DNA from: Lachnospiraceae bacterium
GTDB taxonomy: Bacteria; Bacillota; Clostridia; Lachnospirales; Lachnospiraceae
Direction of reading: 5' to 3'
DNA length: 34,811 nt
NCBI GenBank assembly: GCA_910574285.1
Contig: CAJTAL010000047.1
Coordinates: forward strand, 1-34,811
Numbering within the stretch: position 1 is the stretch's first letter; each line of letters begins with the position of its first letter. The position numbers were made by a program, and so were the translations under genes. The notes beneath the pieces were generated by a model, which saw only the letters and a program-made list of their open reading frames with translations, was not told where the DNA came from and made no database searches. Below, one piece after another: positions 13,827 through 22,600 of this stretch.

Positions 13827-14138
13827 GTGAGTATCAGTATCCATGAATTACTGGCAGTAGCCAAGGAATCGGAGGGTGTGAAGGCAGTCCAGGGTGATGA
13901 CATGCTGTGTGAGAAACGCTTTGCGCCAGATACCCGGTATGTGGTGGAGTTTTTGGTGTTGAAGCAGACGGAGAAGTTTGGGGAAGTGGGAATATATCAT
14001 CGTTATTTTTTAACAAAGAAAGCATATTACGAAATGATAGAGTTACAGAGCCAGGGAATCCTTCGCTTGCAAAGACAGGCTCTTGTTTTGGAAGGAACGC
14101 TCCACTATCTCCCTGTCCAGACATGTTTTCACGAATAG
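13827..14138 (+). CDS. Uncharacterised ICE protein, 103 aa
   Basis: A small soluble protein beginning with GTG (13827), eight bases after the strong ribosome site GGGAGGTGA; the GTG inside that ribosome site is not used. The sequence holds FAPDTRYVVEFLVLKQTEKF and later YHRYFLTKKAYYEMIELQSQ, suggesting an alpha/beta fold. I do not recognise a family. It is followed 40 bases later by the 196-aa gene in the same direction and probably forms a transcription unit with it. Confidence 0.6.
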   Translation: MSISIHELLAVAKESEGVKAVQGDDMLCEKRFAPDTRYVVEFLVLKQTEKFGEVGIYHRYFLTKKAYYEMIELQSQGILRLQRQALVLEGTLHYLPVQTCFHE

Positions 14139-14178
14139 GGACAGGGAAAAAGCTGAAAGAAAGATGAGGATGGGATCA

Positions 14179-14769
14179 ATGGAAAAAGAAAAACAGTTAG
14201 AGCCAAAGTTACTTCGCAGGGAAGTTTTTTGTGTAAAGTGTCCGAAACGGATTGTGGTAGGTGATCCTTATTATTTTGAAACAGTACCGCCAGAGAGGTT
14301 AAAGAAGCTGGTGGCAGATTATACACTGCCTAAATCTTATGAGGCCAGGCTGGTATTGTCTCAGTACGAAATGCATGATTTTGGAGTATATCAAACGAAT
14401 GCAGTACAAATTTATTTAGCACCGGGGAAAGATGTAGATGTTTATGCTGCAGAAAAAATGTATGCAGATCAGCATATTGACCGGAGAAAAATCGGGGTTG
14501 ATACCGCAAGATATATTATAGGGATTGATGAACGTTTGGAAGAATTTCATACAGGGGCAGACGGTTACTGGGGAGATGCTTGTGAGTATTCCCATACAAA
14601 AAATGAGAGAAAGCAGGTAGACGGAATGATGATTATGATGACCATGCCGGAAGAGGTATCTTTTGCGGCAATGAAACAGAGTATGTATGGTCTTTTTGAA
14701 GGGGTACAGCCTATGCGGATCCCAGGCAGACAAAAGCCGGCAAAGAAACAAAAACAGCCGGAAAGATAA
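14179..14769 (+). CDS. Uncharacterised ICE protein, 196 aa
   Basis: The start at 14179 is preferred because GAGG lies at a good distance upstream; ATGs at 14164 and 14170 are alternatives that would add two to five residues. The product has a CVKCPKRIVVGDPYYFE segment near the N-terminus, where two cysteines could bind a metal. Later it has QTNAVQIYLAPGKDVDVYAA and a region YWGDACEYSHTKNERKQVDG, and ends in a lysine-rich tail. No family assignment can be made. It is encoded just before the ParM-like gene, in the same direction. Confidence 0.6.
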   Translation: MEKEKQLEPKLLRREVFCVKCPKRIVVGDPYYFETVPPERLKKLVADYTLPKSYEARLVLSQYEMHDFGVYQTNAVQIYLAPGKDVDVYAAEKMYADQHIDRRKIGVDTARYIIGIDERLEEFHTGADGYWGDACEYSHTKNERKQVDGMMIMMTMPEEVSFAAMKQSMYGLFEGVQPMRIPGRQKPAKKQKQPER

Positions 14770-14955
14770 AAACAGAAGTTTCATAAAAGAAAGCGGTGGC
14801 TTTTTGACAGGATAAACGCCTATCCCGGCAGCTTGCAGGGAGAAGAAGTGAAACGGGCTGGAAAGAAAAGAATGCCTGTCGGGGCGTGCCTCCGGGGGCA
14901 AGGGCTCTTTCACCGGAAATTTTTCATAGAACAGAAAAGAAGGGAGTGGTAAGCG

Positions 14956-15864
14956 ATGATTATCGGAATCGATCATGGATATTACGCCATCAAAACAAAG
15001 CAGGTGTGTTTCCCGACAGGGATCATCCGGTATGAATACGAACCCTATACCATGCAGAATGTCCTCCAGTACCGGGGAGAATATTATGTGTGTGGGACTG
15101 GGAGACAGACCTTGGTAAAGGACAAGACCGCCAACGACAATTATTATCTCTTGACGCTGGCAGCATTGGCGCAGGAGATCCGAAAGAGAAAAGGGGAAAA
15201 GTCAGCGAAGGTTGTTCTTGCAGCCGGGCTTCCCCTTACCGGGTTTGGGAGGGAAAAGCAGAAATTCAAAGAGTATCTGTTTCGGAAGGAACAGCCTGTC
15301 CGCTTTTTCTATGAAGGGGAACGCTATGAAATCCAGATTGAGGATGTGAAACTATTCCCCCAGGGATATTCAGCCCTGGCTCTTTATCCAGAGTATTTAA
15401 AAGATGAGCCTTCTGTGCTTCTTGTGGATATCGGAGGCTGGACGGTGGACTTGATGCGTCTGGATAATGCGGTTCCTAATGCGGCTACCTGCCGCAGTCT
15501 GGAACTGGGTGTGATCCGTTGTATGGATGAGATCAGGGAACAGGTAAGGAGAAATACAGGGCTGTCGGTAACGGAGACGCAGATCGAGCGTGTTTTACAT
15601 GGAAAACCCAGCAGTATGCCTGTGGAAGTGGTGTCTTTGATTGAAAAACAAGGCAGGCTTTATATTGAAAAAATCCTGTCTGCGATCACCGAGGCAGGCT
15701 TTGATCTGCGGGCAGTCCCTTCCGTTTTCATGGGAGGCGGTGCCGCTATTTTTAAACATCGTGTAAGCGAGCAGGACCGCCTGTGTCGCCCGATTTACCT
15801 GACGGACGTCCATGCCAACGCTGCCGGATATGAACGAATAGTGGGGCAGATGAGAACGCTGTGA
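14956..15864 (+). CDS. ParM/StbA-like actin-family ATPase
   Basis: A 302-aa actin-fold ATPase of the plasmid-segregation type, which forms filaments that move DNA copies apart. Motifs are phosphate 1 IIGIDHGYYAIK at the N-terminus, phosphate 2 LLVDIGGWTVDLM near residue 155, and the adenosine motif VFMGGGAAIF near residue 258. The start at 14956 has AAGGGAGTGG upstream. Its stop overlaps the start of the next small gene by 4 bases, the usual parM-parR layout. In an ICE the pair could stabilise a circular or replicating form. The 186-base gap before it contains short GC-rich hairpins around 14885-14910 that might act as centromere or leader; no convincing repeat array is visible there. Confidence 0.88.
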   Translation: MIIGIDHGYYAIKTKQVCFPTGIIRYEYEPYTMQNVLQYRGEYYVCGTGRQTLVKDKTANDNYYLLTLAALAQEIRKRKGEKSAKVVLAAGLPLTGFGREKQKFKEYLFRKEQPVRFFYEGERYEIQIEDVKLFPQGYSALALYPEYLKDEPSVLLVDIGGWTVDLMRLDNAVPNAATCRSLELGVIRCMDEIREQVRRNTGLSVTETQIERVLHGKPSSMPVEVVSLIEKQGRLYIEKILSAITEAGFDLRAVPSVFMGGGAAIFKHRVSEQDRLCRPIYLTDVHANAAGYERIVGQMRTL

Positions 15865-16136
15865 GCCGCCCGGTCTTTTCTTTTCGCCCCAATCTGAAGA
15901 ACCCAGAGCATGAAAGAGCGTGGCAGCTTTTGATGGATGTTCCGGCAGGGCAGAGAAACCAGTATCTGGTGGAGGTGATCTTAAAACAAGAAGAGAGGGG
16001 AACTTTAAAAAGGCTCATTCAGGAAGCTGTTCGGGAAGAACTGAAAAGTGGCGGTGTGGAACGGATGCCAGCACAGGAAAAGGAAGAAATTCCCGATCAG
16101 ATGCTGGATTTTTTATTTCAGATGGAGCAAGAGTAA
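15861..16136 (+). CDS. ParR-like DNA-binding partner of the ParM-like ATPase
   Basis: A 91-aa protein starting with GTG at 15861, sharing GTGA with the ParM stop. The sequence FSFRPNLKNPEHERAWQLLMDVPAGQRNQYLVEVIL is typical of small partition proteins with a ribbon-helix-helix-like fold (an N-terminal strand, then two helices), followed by a charged helix and an acidic tail. It should bind the centromere and link it to the filament. The assignment rests on translational coupling, size and pattern; no centromere repeats could be identified nearby. Confidence 0.7.
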   Translation: MSRPVFSFRPNLKNPEHERAWQLLMDVPAGQRNQYLVEVILKQEERGTLKRLIQEAVREELKSGGVERMPAQEKEEIPDQMLDFLFQMEQE

Positions 16137-16150
16137 AGGGGGTGAGGCTT

Positions 16151-16219
16151 ATGGGCAAGGAAAGTATGGCATTGTTGGATATGCTTTGGTTTTGCATACA
16201 TTTGACATGGATTCTTTAG
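16151..16219 (+). CDS. Tiny hydrophobic protein, 22 aa
   Basis: MGKESMALLDMLWFCIHLTWIL, in a segment with no other gene, begins eight bases after a very good ribosome site (AAAGGGGGTGAGGCTT). It is almost entirely hydrophobic after the first six residues and could be a single membrane helix. It lies between the ParR-like and RHH genes. The strong ribosome site makes it a better candidate than chance. Its function is unknown: a small membrane peptide, or a leader controlling the next gene. Confidence 0.5.
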   Translation: MGKESMALLDMLWFCIHLTWIL

Positions 16220-16292
16220 TGGGTATTGTGAATAGCTTTCTTTCAAATTTTGGAGTATGTTGTGTATAACAAAACGAAAGGGGAAAACGCTT

Positions 16293-16769
16293 ATGGCAGA
16301 GATGAAGAACCTATGCGGAAAGATCCCGGTGGAATTACATGAGAAGGTACGAGCCGAGATCGAAGAAAAGGAAACGAGTACACAGATATTTATCCAGCAG
16401 GTAATCGAAGAACACTTTAACAGACTGGAAGGCAAAGGAGAAGAGAGCATGGAAAAAAGAACATTAGCAGTGCAGATCACCGAGGAATTATTCCAAAGAG
16501 TCAAATGGGCAGTCGCAAAGGAGGGCATCAAACAGAAAGATTTTATCATCCGCATCATCGAAAAAGCGGTGGAAGAGGTAGAAGCCAAATGGCAGGAACT
16601 AGATCAGCCGGAGGAAATCGAAGAAACAGACAATTTGGAAGAAGCGGAAGATACTAGTGAAGAAGAGGTGGTGGAAGCCGCAGGGGAAGAGATGGATGCA
16701 GAAATTTCTGAGGATGCAGAGGAAGAAGAGATTCCAGAATCCGAGGAAGAAATCGAAGAAATCGCATAA
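16293..16769 (+). CDS. Double ribbon-helix-helix-like protein with acidic tail
   Basis: 158 aa from ATG 16293, with AAAGGGG upstream. Two similar segments are visible: KIPVELHEKVRAEIEEKETSTQ (residues 8-29) and AVQITEELFQRVKWAVAKEG (about 58-77), each with a strand-helix-helix pattern like RHH domains. The last 60 residues are almost all Glu and Asp. Tandem RHH units could bind a pair of sites as a monomer or dimer, and the acidic tail may mimic DNA or contact a partner. A transcription terminator follows at 16798-16836. It may be a partition accessory or transcriptional regulator of the ICE; the precise role is not known. Confidence 0.65.
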   Translation: MAEMKNLCGKIPVELHEKVRAEIEEKETSTQIFIQQVIEEHFNRLEGKGEESMEKRTLAVQITEELFQRVKWAVAKEGIKQKDFIIRIIEKAVEEVEAKWQELDQPEEIEETDNLEEAEDTSEEEVVEAAGEEMDAEISEDAEEEEIPESEEEIEEIA

Positions 16770-16797
16770 TGCCAAACAAATAGAACTATAAAACCAG

Positions 16798-16836
16798 CAG
16801 TCGGTGTGGAGAAAAAACCATGCCGCCTGTTTTTTT
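16798..16836 (+). terminator. Intrinsic terminator before the C5 methyltransferase gene
   Basis: A 12-position stem (16798-16809 with 16818-16829, one mismatch and two G-T pairs) with loop AGAAAAAA is followed by seven T at 16830-16836. It separates the RHH gene from the methyltransferase. It also shows that the GTG at 16804, inside the stem, is not the methyltransferase start. Confidence 0.7.
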
Positions 16837-16851
16837 ATTCAGCAAAGGAGG

Positions 16852-18141
16852 TTGATAGCCGCAACCATTCGATTTTTTGATTTATTCAGCGGGATCGGGG
16901 GATTCCGGGAAGGGTTAAGACGTGCAGGCGGTTTTACCTGTGTGGGACACTGCGAGGTGGATGCTTATGCGGATAAGAACTACCGATTGCTGTTCGACAC
17001 AGAAGGGGAGTGGTTTTGCAATGACGCAAGAACAATCGAAACTGAACGAATGCCGGACTTTGATCTGTTGTGTGCAGGATTTCCTTGCCAGGCATTCTCT
17101 ATCGCCGGAAAGCGGGAAGGATTTGCAGATGCCAGAGGAACTTTGTTCTTCGAGATTGCCAGACTGGTTGCAGACAAGCGACCTGCGTATTTCATCCTTG
17201 AAAATGTTCCCGGACTGCTTTCGCATGACAAAGGCAGGACGTTTCACACCATCCTCAGTACGTTATCTGAGCTGGGGTACGGTGTGGAATGGAAAGTGCT
17301 TAACAGCAAGGATTTTGGAGTCCCCCAATCCAGAAAACGGGTGTATCTTGTCGGATATCTTGATCGAAGATGTGCCGGAAAAATATTACCTTTCCCAGCA
17401 GCAAATGGAACGCCTCTTGTACAAATCCAGACAGGAAGGCAAGGGGAACGGATCTACAACGCTGAAGGACTAAGCTGTACCCTGACCTCCGGAGCCGGAG
17501 GCGTGGGCGGTAAGACAGGGTTGTATGAAGTAGGTGTTCCCATCAAGGAGAATACCAAGCAGGGATATAAGATGGCGTATCCAGGAGACAGCATTGACTT
17601 AGGATATGCAGGCATGAATACCAGAAGAGGGCGTGTGGGACATCAAATCGCCCATACCCTTACCACAGGAATCCAGCAGGGAACGCTTCATTTTGTGGAT
17701 CTGTCTCCTCCGCCTCTTGTCACAGAGCAGTGCAGGTGTCTGAATACCAGACAGTCCGGCATCCATAATCATAAAGGGGAATGCTCCGGTGTCTTAAAAG
17801 AGGAAGGCGCCAGGGCAGTGCTGACTCCGGGAAGAGAAGAAACCCGGCAGAATGGCCGGAGGATGAAGGAGCCGGAAGAGCCAATGTTCACCATTACTGC
17901 CACAGATCGCCATGGAGTTGCCTATCGGGGAAGAATCCGGAAGTTAGTACCCAGGGAGTGCCTGCGGCTGCAGGGGTTTTACGACTGGCAGATTGACCGC
18001 ATAGAACAGGAAACTTCAGACAGCCAGCTTTATAAACAGGCTGGAAACGGAGTAACGGTCAACGTGATCGAAGCCATCGGAACACTTCTGCGGCAGACAG
18101 ATGCAGAAATTCGGGCAGAGGATGAAAAGATAAAGAGGTAA
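16852..18141 (+). CDS. DNA (cytosine-5-)-methyltransferase
   Basis: Transfers a methyl group from SAM to C5 of cytosine in a specific site. Conserved motifs are present in order: motif I RFFDLFSGIGGF, motif IV GFPCQAFSIAG with the catalytic Cys, motif VI ENVPGLL, motif VIII QSRKRVYLVGY and motif X KQAGNGVTVNVIEAIG. The variable target-recognition region lies between VIII and X and is long, about 200 residues. The start is unclear: AAAGGAGG at 16844-16851 is perfect, but no ATG or GTG follows at normal spacing. TTG at 16852 is the first in-frame start-like codon but touches the ribosome site. Homology begins at ATIRFF a few codons on. No restriction endonuclease is adjacent, so it is an orphan enzyme, likely protecting the ICE or marking its DNA. 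Confidence 0.92.
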   Translation: MIAATIRFFDLFSGIGGFREGLRRAGGFTCVGHCEVDAYADKNYRLLFDTEGEWFCNDARTIETERMPDFDLLCAGFPCQAFSIAGKREGFADARGTLFFEIARLVADKRPAYFILENVPGLLSHDKGRTFHTILSTLSELGYGVEWKVLNSKDFGVPQSRKRVYLVGYLDRRCAGKILPFPAANGTPLVQIQTGRQGERIYNAEGLSCTLTSGAGGVGGKTGLYEVGVPIKENTKQGYKMAYPGDSIDLGYAGMNTRRGRVGHQIAHTLTTGIQQGTLHFVDLSPPPLVTEQCRCLNTRQSGIHNHKGECSGVLKEEGARAVLTPGREETRQNGRRMKEPEEPMFTITATDRHGVAYRGRIRKLVPRECLRLQGFYDWQIDRIEQETSDSQLYKQAGNGVTVNVIEAIGTLLRQTDAEIRAEDEKIKR

Positions 18142-18147
18142 GGCAGC

Positions 18148-19107
18148 ATGGCAATTGGAATTCAGGATCAGTATTTTGGTACAGAGATTGAGATGACAGG
18201 GATCACCAGACAGAGGGCGGCGGAGAAAGTGGCAGAACTGTTTGGGACAAGGGCAGTTTGCGACGGTGGATATTATGGAGTCTGGTCTGTGACAGATCAG
18301 GAAGGAAAGAAATGGAAGTTCATGTATGATGGAAGCATTTATACGGAACGCAGGGAGCGTGGACGCATGGTTCCTGCCGGAAGTGAATACAGCACCGAAA
18401 TGGTCAGTCCGAAACTGTCCTATGGAGAAATGGGGAAGCTGCAGGAAGTGGTGCGGTGTTTGAGACACCATGGGGCGAAGGTAAATGCATCCTGCGGGCA
18501 GCATGTACATGTGGACGCTTCCAACCACACTCCAAGAAGCCTCAAAAATGCTATGACCATTATGTATTCCAAAGAGGACATTCTGTTCAAGGCATTGAAG
18601 GTACAGACATCAAGAGAACAGGAGTATTGCCAGAAGGTACGCCCCATTGTGCTGGAGAAGATCCGCCGGATGCCAAACAGCACCATTTCCATGGAAAAGT
18701 TGAAACGGGTATGGTATGAGGGCAGGGACGGAAGCAATAGTCATTATGACAGCACCCGGTACTATGCGTTGAACCTTCATGCAGTGTTTTCCAAAGGAAC
18801 TTTGGAGTGGAGATGTTTTGAGAGTACCCTCCATGCAGGTAAGATACGGGCAAATATTACCCTGGCCCTTGCTATTTCAGCCCAGGCCATCAATCAGAAA
18901 TGCACCCAGATGCGGAAAACGGAGATCACAGAAAATCCGGCATTTACCTTCCGAACTTTTTTGTTACGGTTGGGGCTGATTGGACCGGAATATAAAAATG
19001 TCCGGGAACATCTGCTTGCCAATCTGGAAGGAGACCGGGCATGGAGATATGACCGCAGTACCTATGAATGTTTGAATCGAAATCATCGGGCAGAGGATGC
19101 CCGTTAG
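18148..19107 (+). CDS. Amidoligase-family enzyme (glutamine-synthetase-like fold)
   Basis: 319 aa, matching the putative amidoligase family: GTEIEMTG at the N-terminus (glutamine-synthetase-like metal/ATP strand), CGQHVHVDAS at about residue 115, and NLHAVFSKGTLEWRCFEST at about 210. These carry the Glu and His residues expected to bind metal and ATP. Such enzymes are proposed to form amide bonds between a carboxylate and an amine, on small molecules, peptides or proteins. It follows the methyltransferase by 6 bases and is followed 10 bases later by a gamma-glutamylcyclotransferase-like gene. That pairing has been noted in comparative genomics of amidoligases, including in mobile elements. 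The substrate is unknown. Confidence 0.85.
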   Translation: MAIGIQDQYFGTEIEMTGITRQRAAEKVAELFGTRAVCDGGYYGVWSVTDQEGKKWKFMYDGSIYTERRERGRMVPAGSEYSTEMVSPKLSYGEMGKLQEVVRCLRHHGAKVNASCGQHVHVDASNHTPRSLKNAMTIMYSKEDILFKALKVQTSREQEYCQKVRPIVLEKIRRMPNSTISMEKLKRVWYEGRDGSNSHYDSTRYYALNLHAVFSKGTLEWRCFESTLHAGKIRANITLALAISAQAINQKCTQMRKTEITENPAFTFRTFLLRLGLIGPEYKNVREHLLANLEGDRAWRYDRSTYECLNRNHRAEDAR

Positions 19108-19117
19108 GAGGTAAGAG

Positions 19118-19615
19118 ATGAAAGAAACCTATTATTTTGCCTATGGTAGCAACATGAATTTAGACCAGATGGCCTATCGCTGTCCGGCAGCTTCCGTAGT
19201 GGAGAATGTCAAACTGGATGGATATCGTCTGACCTTTTGTGGCAGAGGGAAAGGAAGCGGTGTTGCCACTATTTTGCCGGAAGAGGGCAGCCAGGTGGAA
19301 GGAGTGCTTTGGAAGATCACACCGGAGTGTGAAAAAAGCCTGGACTTTTATGAAAGGTATCCCCATCTGTATGGGAAGGAACCTGTTCTGGTTCAGGGGA
19401 AGGATGGTGTGAAGCGGGAAGTCATGGCATATACCATGAATGCACCTTATAAGGATCAGCCGGCCATCCCTTCGGATCTTTATTTTATGGGGATCGTGGA
19501 AGGCTGCCATCAGAATGGGATTTCCAGCCGATCAATCACCGACGCGTTAAAGCGTACAAGGCAGGAAGTAGGCAGAGAGAAACCCAGTCACAAGAAAACA
19601 GAAGTCAGCAGATAA
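19118..19615 (+). CDS. Gamma-glutamylcyclotransferase-like (AIG2-type) protein
   Basis: 165 aa with the family start YYFAYGSNMNLDQMAYRCPAA, then GYRLTFCGRGKGSGVATILP, the central VEGVLWKITPECEKSLDFYE with the catalytic-type glutamate, and the terminal NGISSRSITDAL. Enzymes of this fold release a gamma-linked amino acid as a cyclic product such as 5-oxoproline. The ribosome site TAGGAGGTAAGAG is strong. Because it is encoded directly after an amidoligase, it may edit, reverse or process the gamma-amide made by that enzyme. A terminator follows at 19621. Family call firm, reaction inferred. Confidence 0.88.
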   Translation: MKETYYFAYGSNMNLDQMAYRCPAASVVENVKLDGYRLTFCGRGKGSGVATILPEEGSQVEGVLWKITPECEKSLDFYERYPHLYGKEPVLVQGKDGVKREVMAYTMNAPYKDQPAIPSDLYFMGIVEGCHQNGISSRSITDALKRTRQEVGREKPSHKKTEVSR

Positions 19616-19620
19616 CAAAG

Positions 19621-19649
19621 CCGCAGGGGAAAGCCTCTGCGGTATTTTT
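19621..19649 (+). terminator. Intrinsic terminator after the cyclotransferase-like gene
   Basis: CCGCAGGGG (19621-19629) pairs with CCTCTGCGG (19634-19642) around the loop AAAG, with one G-T pair, followed by TATTTTT. It ends the methyltransferase-amidoligase-cyclotransferase unit just before the SpaA gene. Confidence 0.75.
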
Positions 19650-19669
19650 AACAAAAAAAGGAGAATGCA

Positions 19670-22600
19670 ATGAAGAGCAGAACTATCAAAACAAGACTTG
19701 CAGCCTTCGGGCTCGCACTGCTCATGGGGCTTAGTCCGTTTGGGAACTTAGCGGATGTCCATGCGGCAGAAACCAAAAATCCGTCAGAGCCAGTGACGGA
19801 GAGCGCAGAAATATCGGAAACGGAACAGACAGAGAAAGTTTCAGAAGCTGCAAAATATGGGGTAACAGCAGAAGATATCACGAAAGACATTTCCGACAAG
19901 GATTTTATGGCAGAGACTTGTATGGAAGGCATCCATTACAATTCAGAACAAGAGGATGTTACCCTGGAACGTATTGAAAAAGAGGATGGAAGCGCCTACC
20001 ATCCTGACCAGGCAGGCACTTATATTGCAACCTACTGGGTTGTGCCAAAGGATGCGCGTGACAGCTATTCTGTGAGCAGAAAGATCATCCTGACGGATAC
20101 GGAAGGGCAAGCCCATACAGAAGAAAATGGCGGTCAGAAACAGAAGGAGGATACGAATTCTGAAGAAGATTCGGAGACGCCTGTGCAGGAAATACCGGAT
20201 GTGGAAGTGACAGTATCCGGGGAAGAGGCAGATGCACAGGCAGCAAGGGAACTGGAAGAAAAGATCGAGGATGGGGAAGTGATGATGCTTTCCGGTGCGG
20301 AAAACACGTTCCGAGCAAGGGAAACCGTACATCTGGAAAAAGGGGAGACCATCTATTATCCAAGTTATATTGGAAATTACTTAACCTGCTGGTTTACGGT
20401 CAATGGAAAGATCGCTTACTGTCTGGAATCCCATCGTTCCTCACCGCCCAGTGGTGACTATGTGGCACAGGTACTGGACAGCAATAAGAACTTGCAGAAG
20501 GTGCTGTATTATGGTTATGGCGGCGCCGGGGATATTACAGGCAGTTATTTGTCTGGGAAAAGTGCAGAAGAGAAATATGTATATACCCACATCGCAGCCA
20601 GCTATGCCTATGCAGGTGAGGCAGGATTTACAGGATGTAAGTATGAAGATCTGGTAAACGCAGGCGTGATTGCCTATATTGACCACCTGTTTGCTATGGA
20701 AGAGCCGCCGAAGGGGGAAATTTCTCTTTCCAAGACTTCTGTAAAAGCAGTCCGAAATGGAAATGTACAGAAAACACCGGATATCACATTGTCCGGGGAT
20801 CACCGAAACTACATTTCAGTCCATGTACCAAAAGACATCACCATTTATAACAAGACAAAGGGAACTTCCGCAGAGAATGGTGCGCTGAAGATCTATGGCG
20901 GGGATACCTTTTATTTGACTGCCCCAATGCTTCATACCGGAACCTATTCCTCTGGGGAGCTGCATGGTTCTGTAGGGGAAACCTGGAGAACACTGGTATT
21001 ATCCACAGGAAACAGCAATCAGGACATTGGAGTCTTTGAATCGGAGAAAGCCAATCCGGTAAGTTTTACGGTAGACTGGATGGAAATGACAAGGATTGAA
21101 CTTCTCAAAAAAGATGCAGATACCAAGAACCCATTGGATGGTGCAGTCTATGGCATTTATACAGACAGCAAGTGTGAGCATCTTTTGATGGAAATGCCAG
21201 TCACTGGGGAAGAGGGAAAAGCAGTCAGCGATTATTTTGAGGCAGCCATCAAAACCGTATATGTGAAGGAGATCAAGGCTCCGGACAAGTATGTACAGAG
21301 TGATGTGATCCATAAGGTGGATGTGGAAGCCGGAAAGACGGTCAACATCTCAGCAACGGATGAGAGGGTAAAAGGTGCTGTCCATATCAAAAAAATTGAT
21401 AAGGAGACACAGGACTTTCTGCCACAGGGAGATAGCTCCCTTGCAGGAGCCGTGTATGGTCTGTATGCCAGAGAGGATATCGTCCATCCGGATGGAAAGA
21501 CGGGGGTTCTGTTCAAAAAAGACAGCCTCATCGCACAGGGCGTGATCAAGGAAGATAGTACTTTAGATTTTTCTGAACTGTACCTGGGAAAAATGTATGT
21601 AAAAGAGATCACTCCGCCGGAAGGTTATACAGTAGATACCACGGAATATGACGTGGACCTTACCTATGAAGGTCAGGAAGTGGCAGAGGTAACCAGGAAT
21701 CTGACGGTACAGGAACAGGTGAAAAAGCAGGCGTTCCAGCTCATTAAGATCAGCGAAGATGGAGACCAGACAGAAACAGACCTTGTGGAAGGGGCTGGTT
21801 TTCAGGTGTATCTGGTCAGCAGCCTTTCCAAAGTAAAGAGTGGAGAATTACAGCCGTCCAATGGGGATCAGTTTACTGCGGAAGATTTCCGGGGATATGA
21901 TTTCAGTAAGGAAGAGGTGGCAGTGACCTATGTGGATGGCAAGGCTGTCCCGGTCCCGGAACTGATTACCGACAAAAAGGGATATGCCCTTAGCCCAGAA
22001 CTTCCGTATGGTCTTTATGTGGTAGAGGAAAGCACCGTACCGGAGAATTTGAAAGCCATCGATCCGTTTTTGGTAAAGGTAGATGAGGACAGCAGAGAGC
22101 CGATGGTATGGAGAGTGTTCGATGACCGTCCGTTTGAATTTTTATTAAAGATTGTGAAAAAGGATGCACAGACAGGAAATCCGGTCTTGAAGGCAGGCGC
22201 TTCCTATAAAATCTTTGACATGGAAAAAGAGGAATATGTAGAGCAAACGGTATTTTATCCGAAGAAAGAGCAGATCAGCATTTTCAAGACCAATGAGGAA
22301 GGCTATCTGGTCACGCCGGAAGAACTGAAATGTTCTACCTATCGGATTGAAGAAGTGAAAGCGCCGGAAGGATTTGTAAGACAGGGGTATGAAATGTCCT
22401 TGTACGAAGGGGAATCTGTGATTTCTCCACTAGAAGTGACCGGAAAAGGTAGTTACAAAGAGAACGCCAAAGAGGGAATTGTGATCACTGTTTCCTCAGA
22501 TACTGCCCATCAGATCGATCCGGATACCGGGGCAGTTATCGTGGAAATCGAGCAGCCAAACGATGAGCAGGTGGGAAGTCTGACATTGACGAAAACAGGG

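Noticed and set aside
16804-16851. GTG at 16804 as start of the C5 methyltransferase
   Set aside because: It lies within the stem of an intrinsic terminator, has no ribosome site, and the added residues do not resemble the family.
16922-17473. 183-residue open frame inside the methyltransferase gene
   Set aside because: It lies in another frame of a gene with all conserved motifs and shows no domain of its own.
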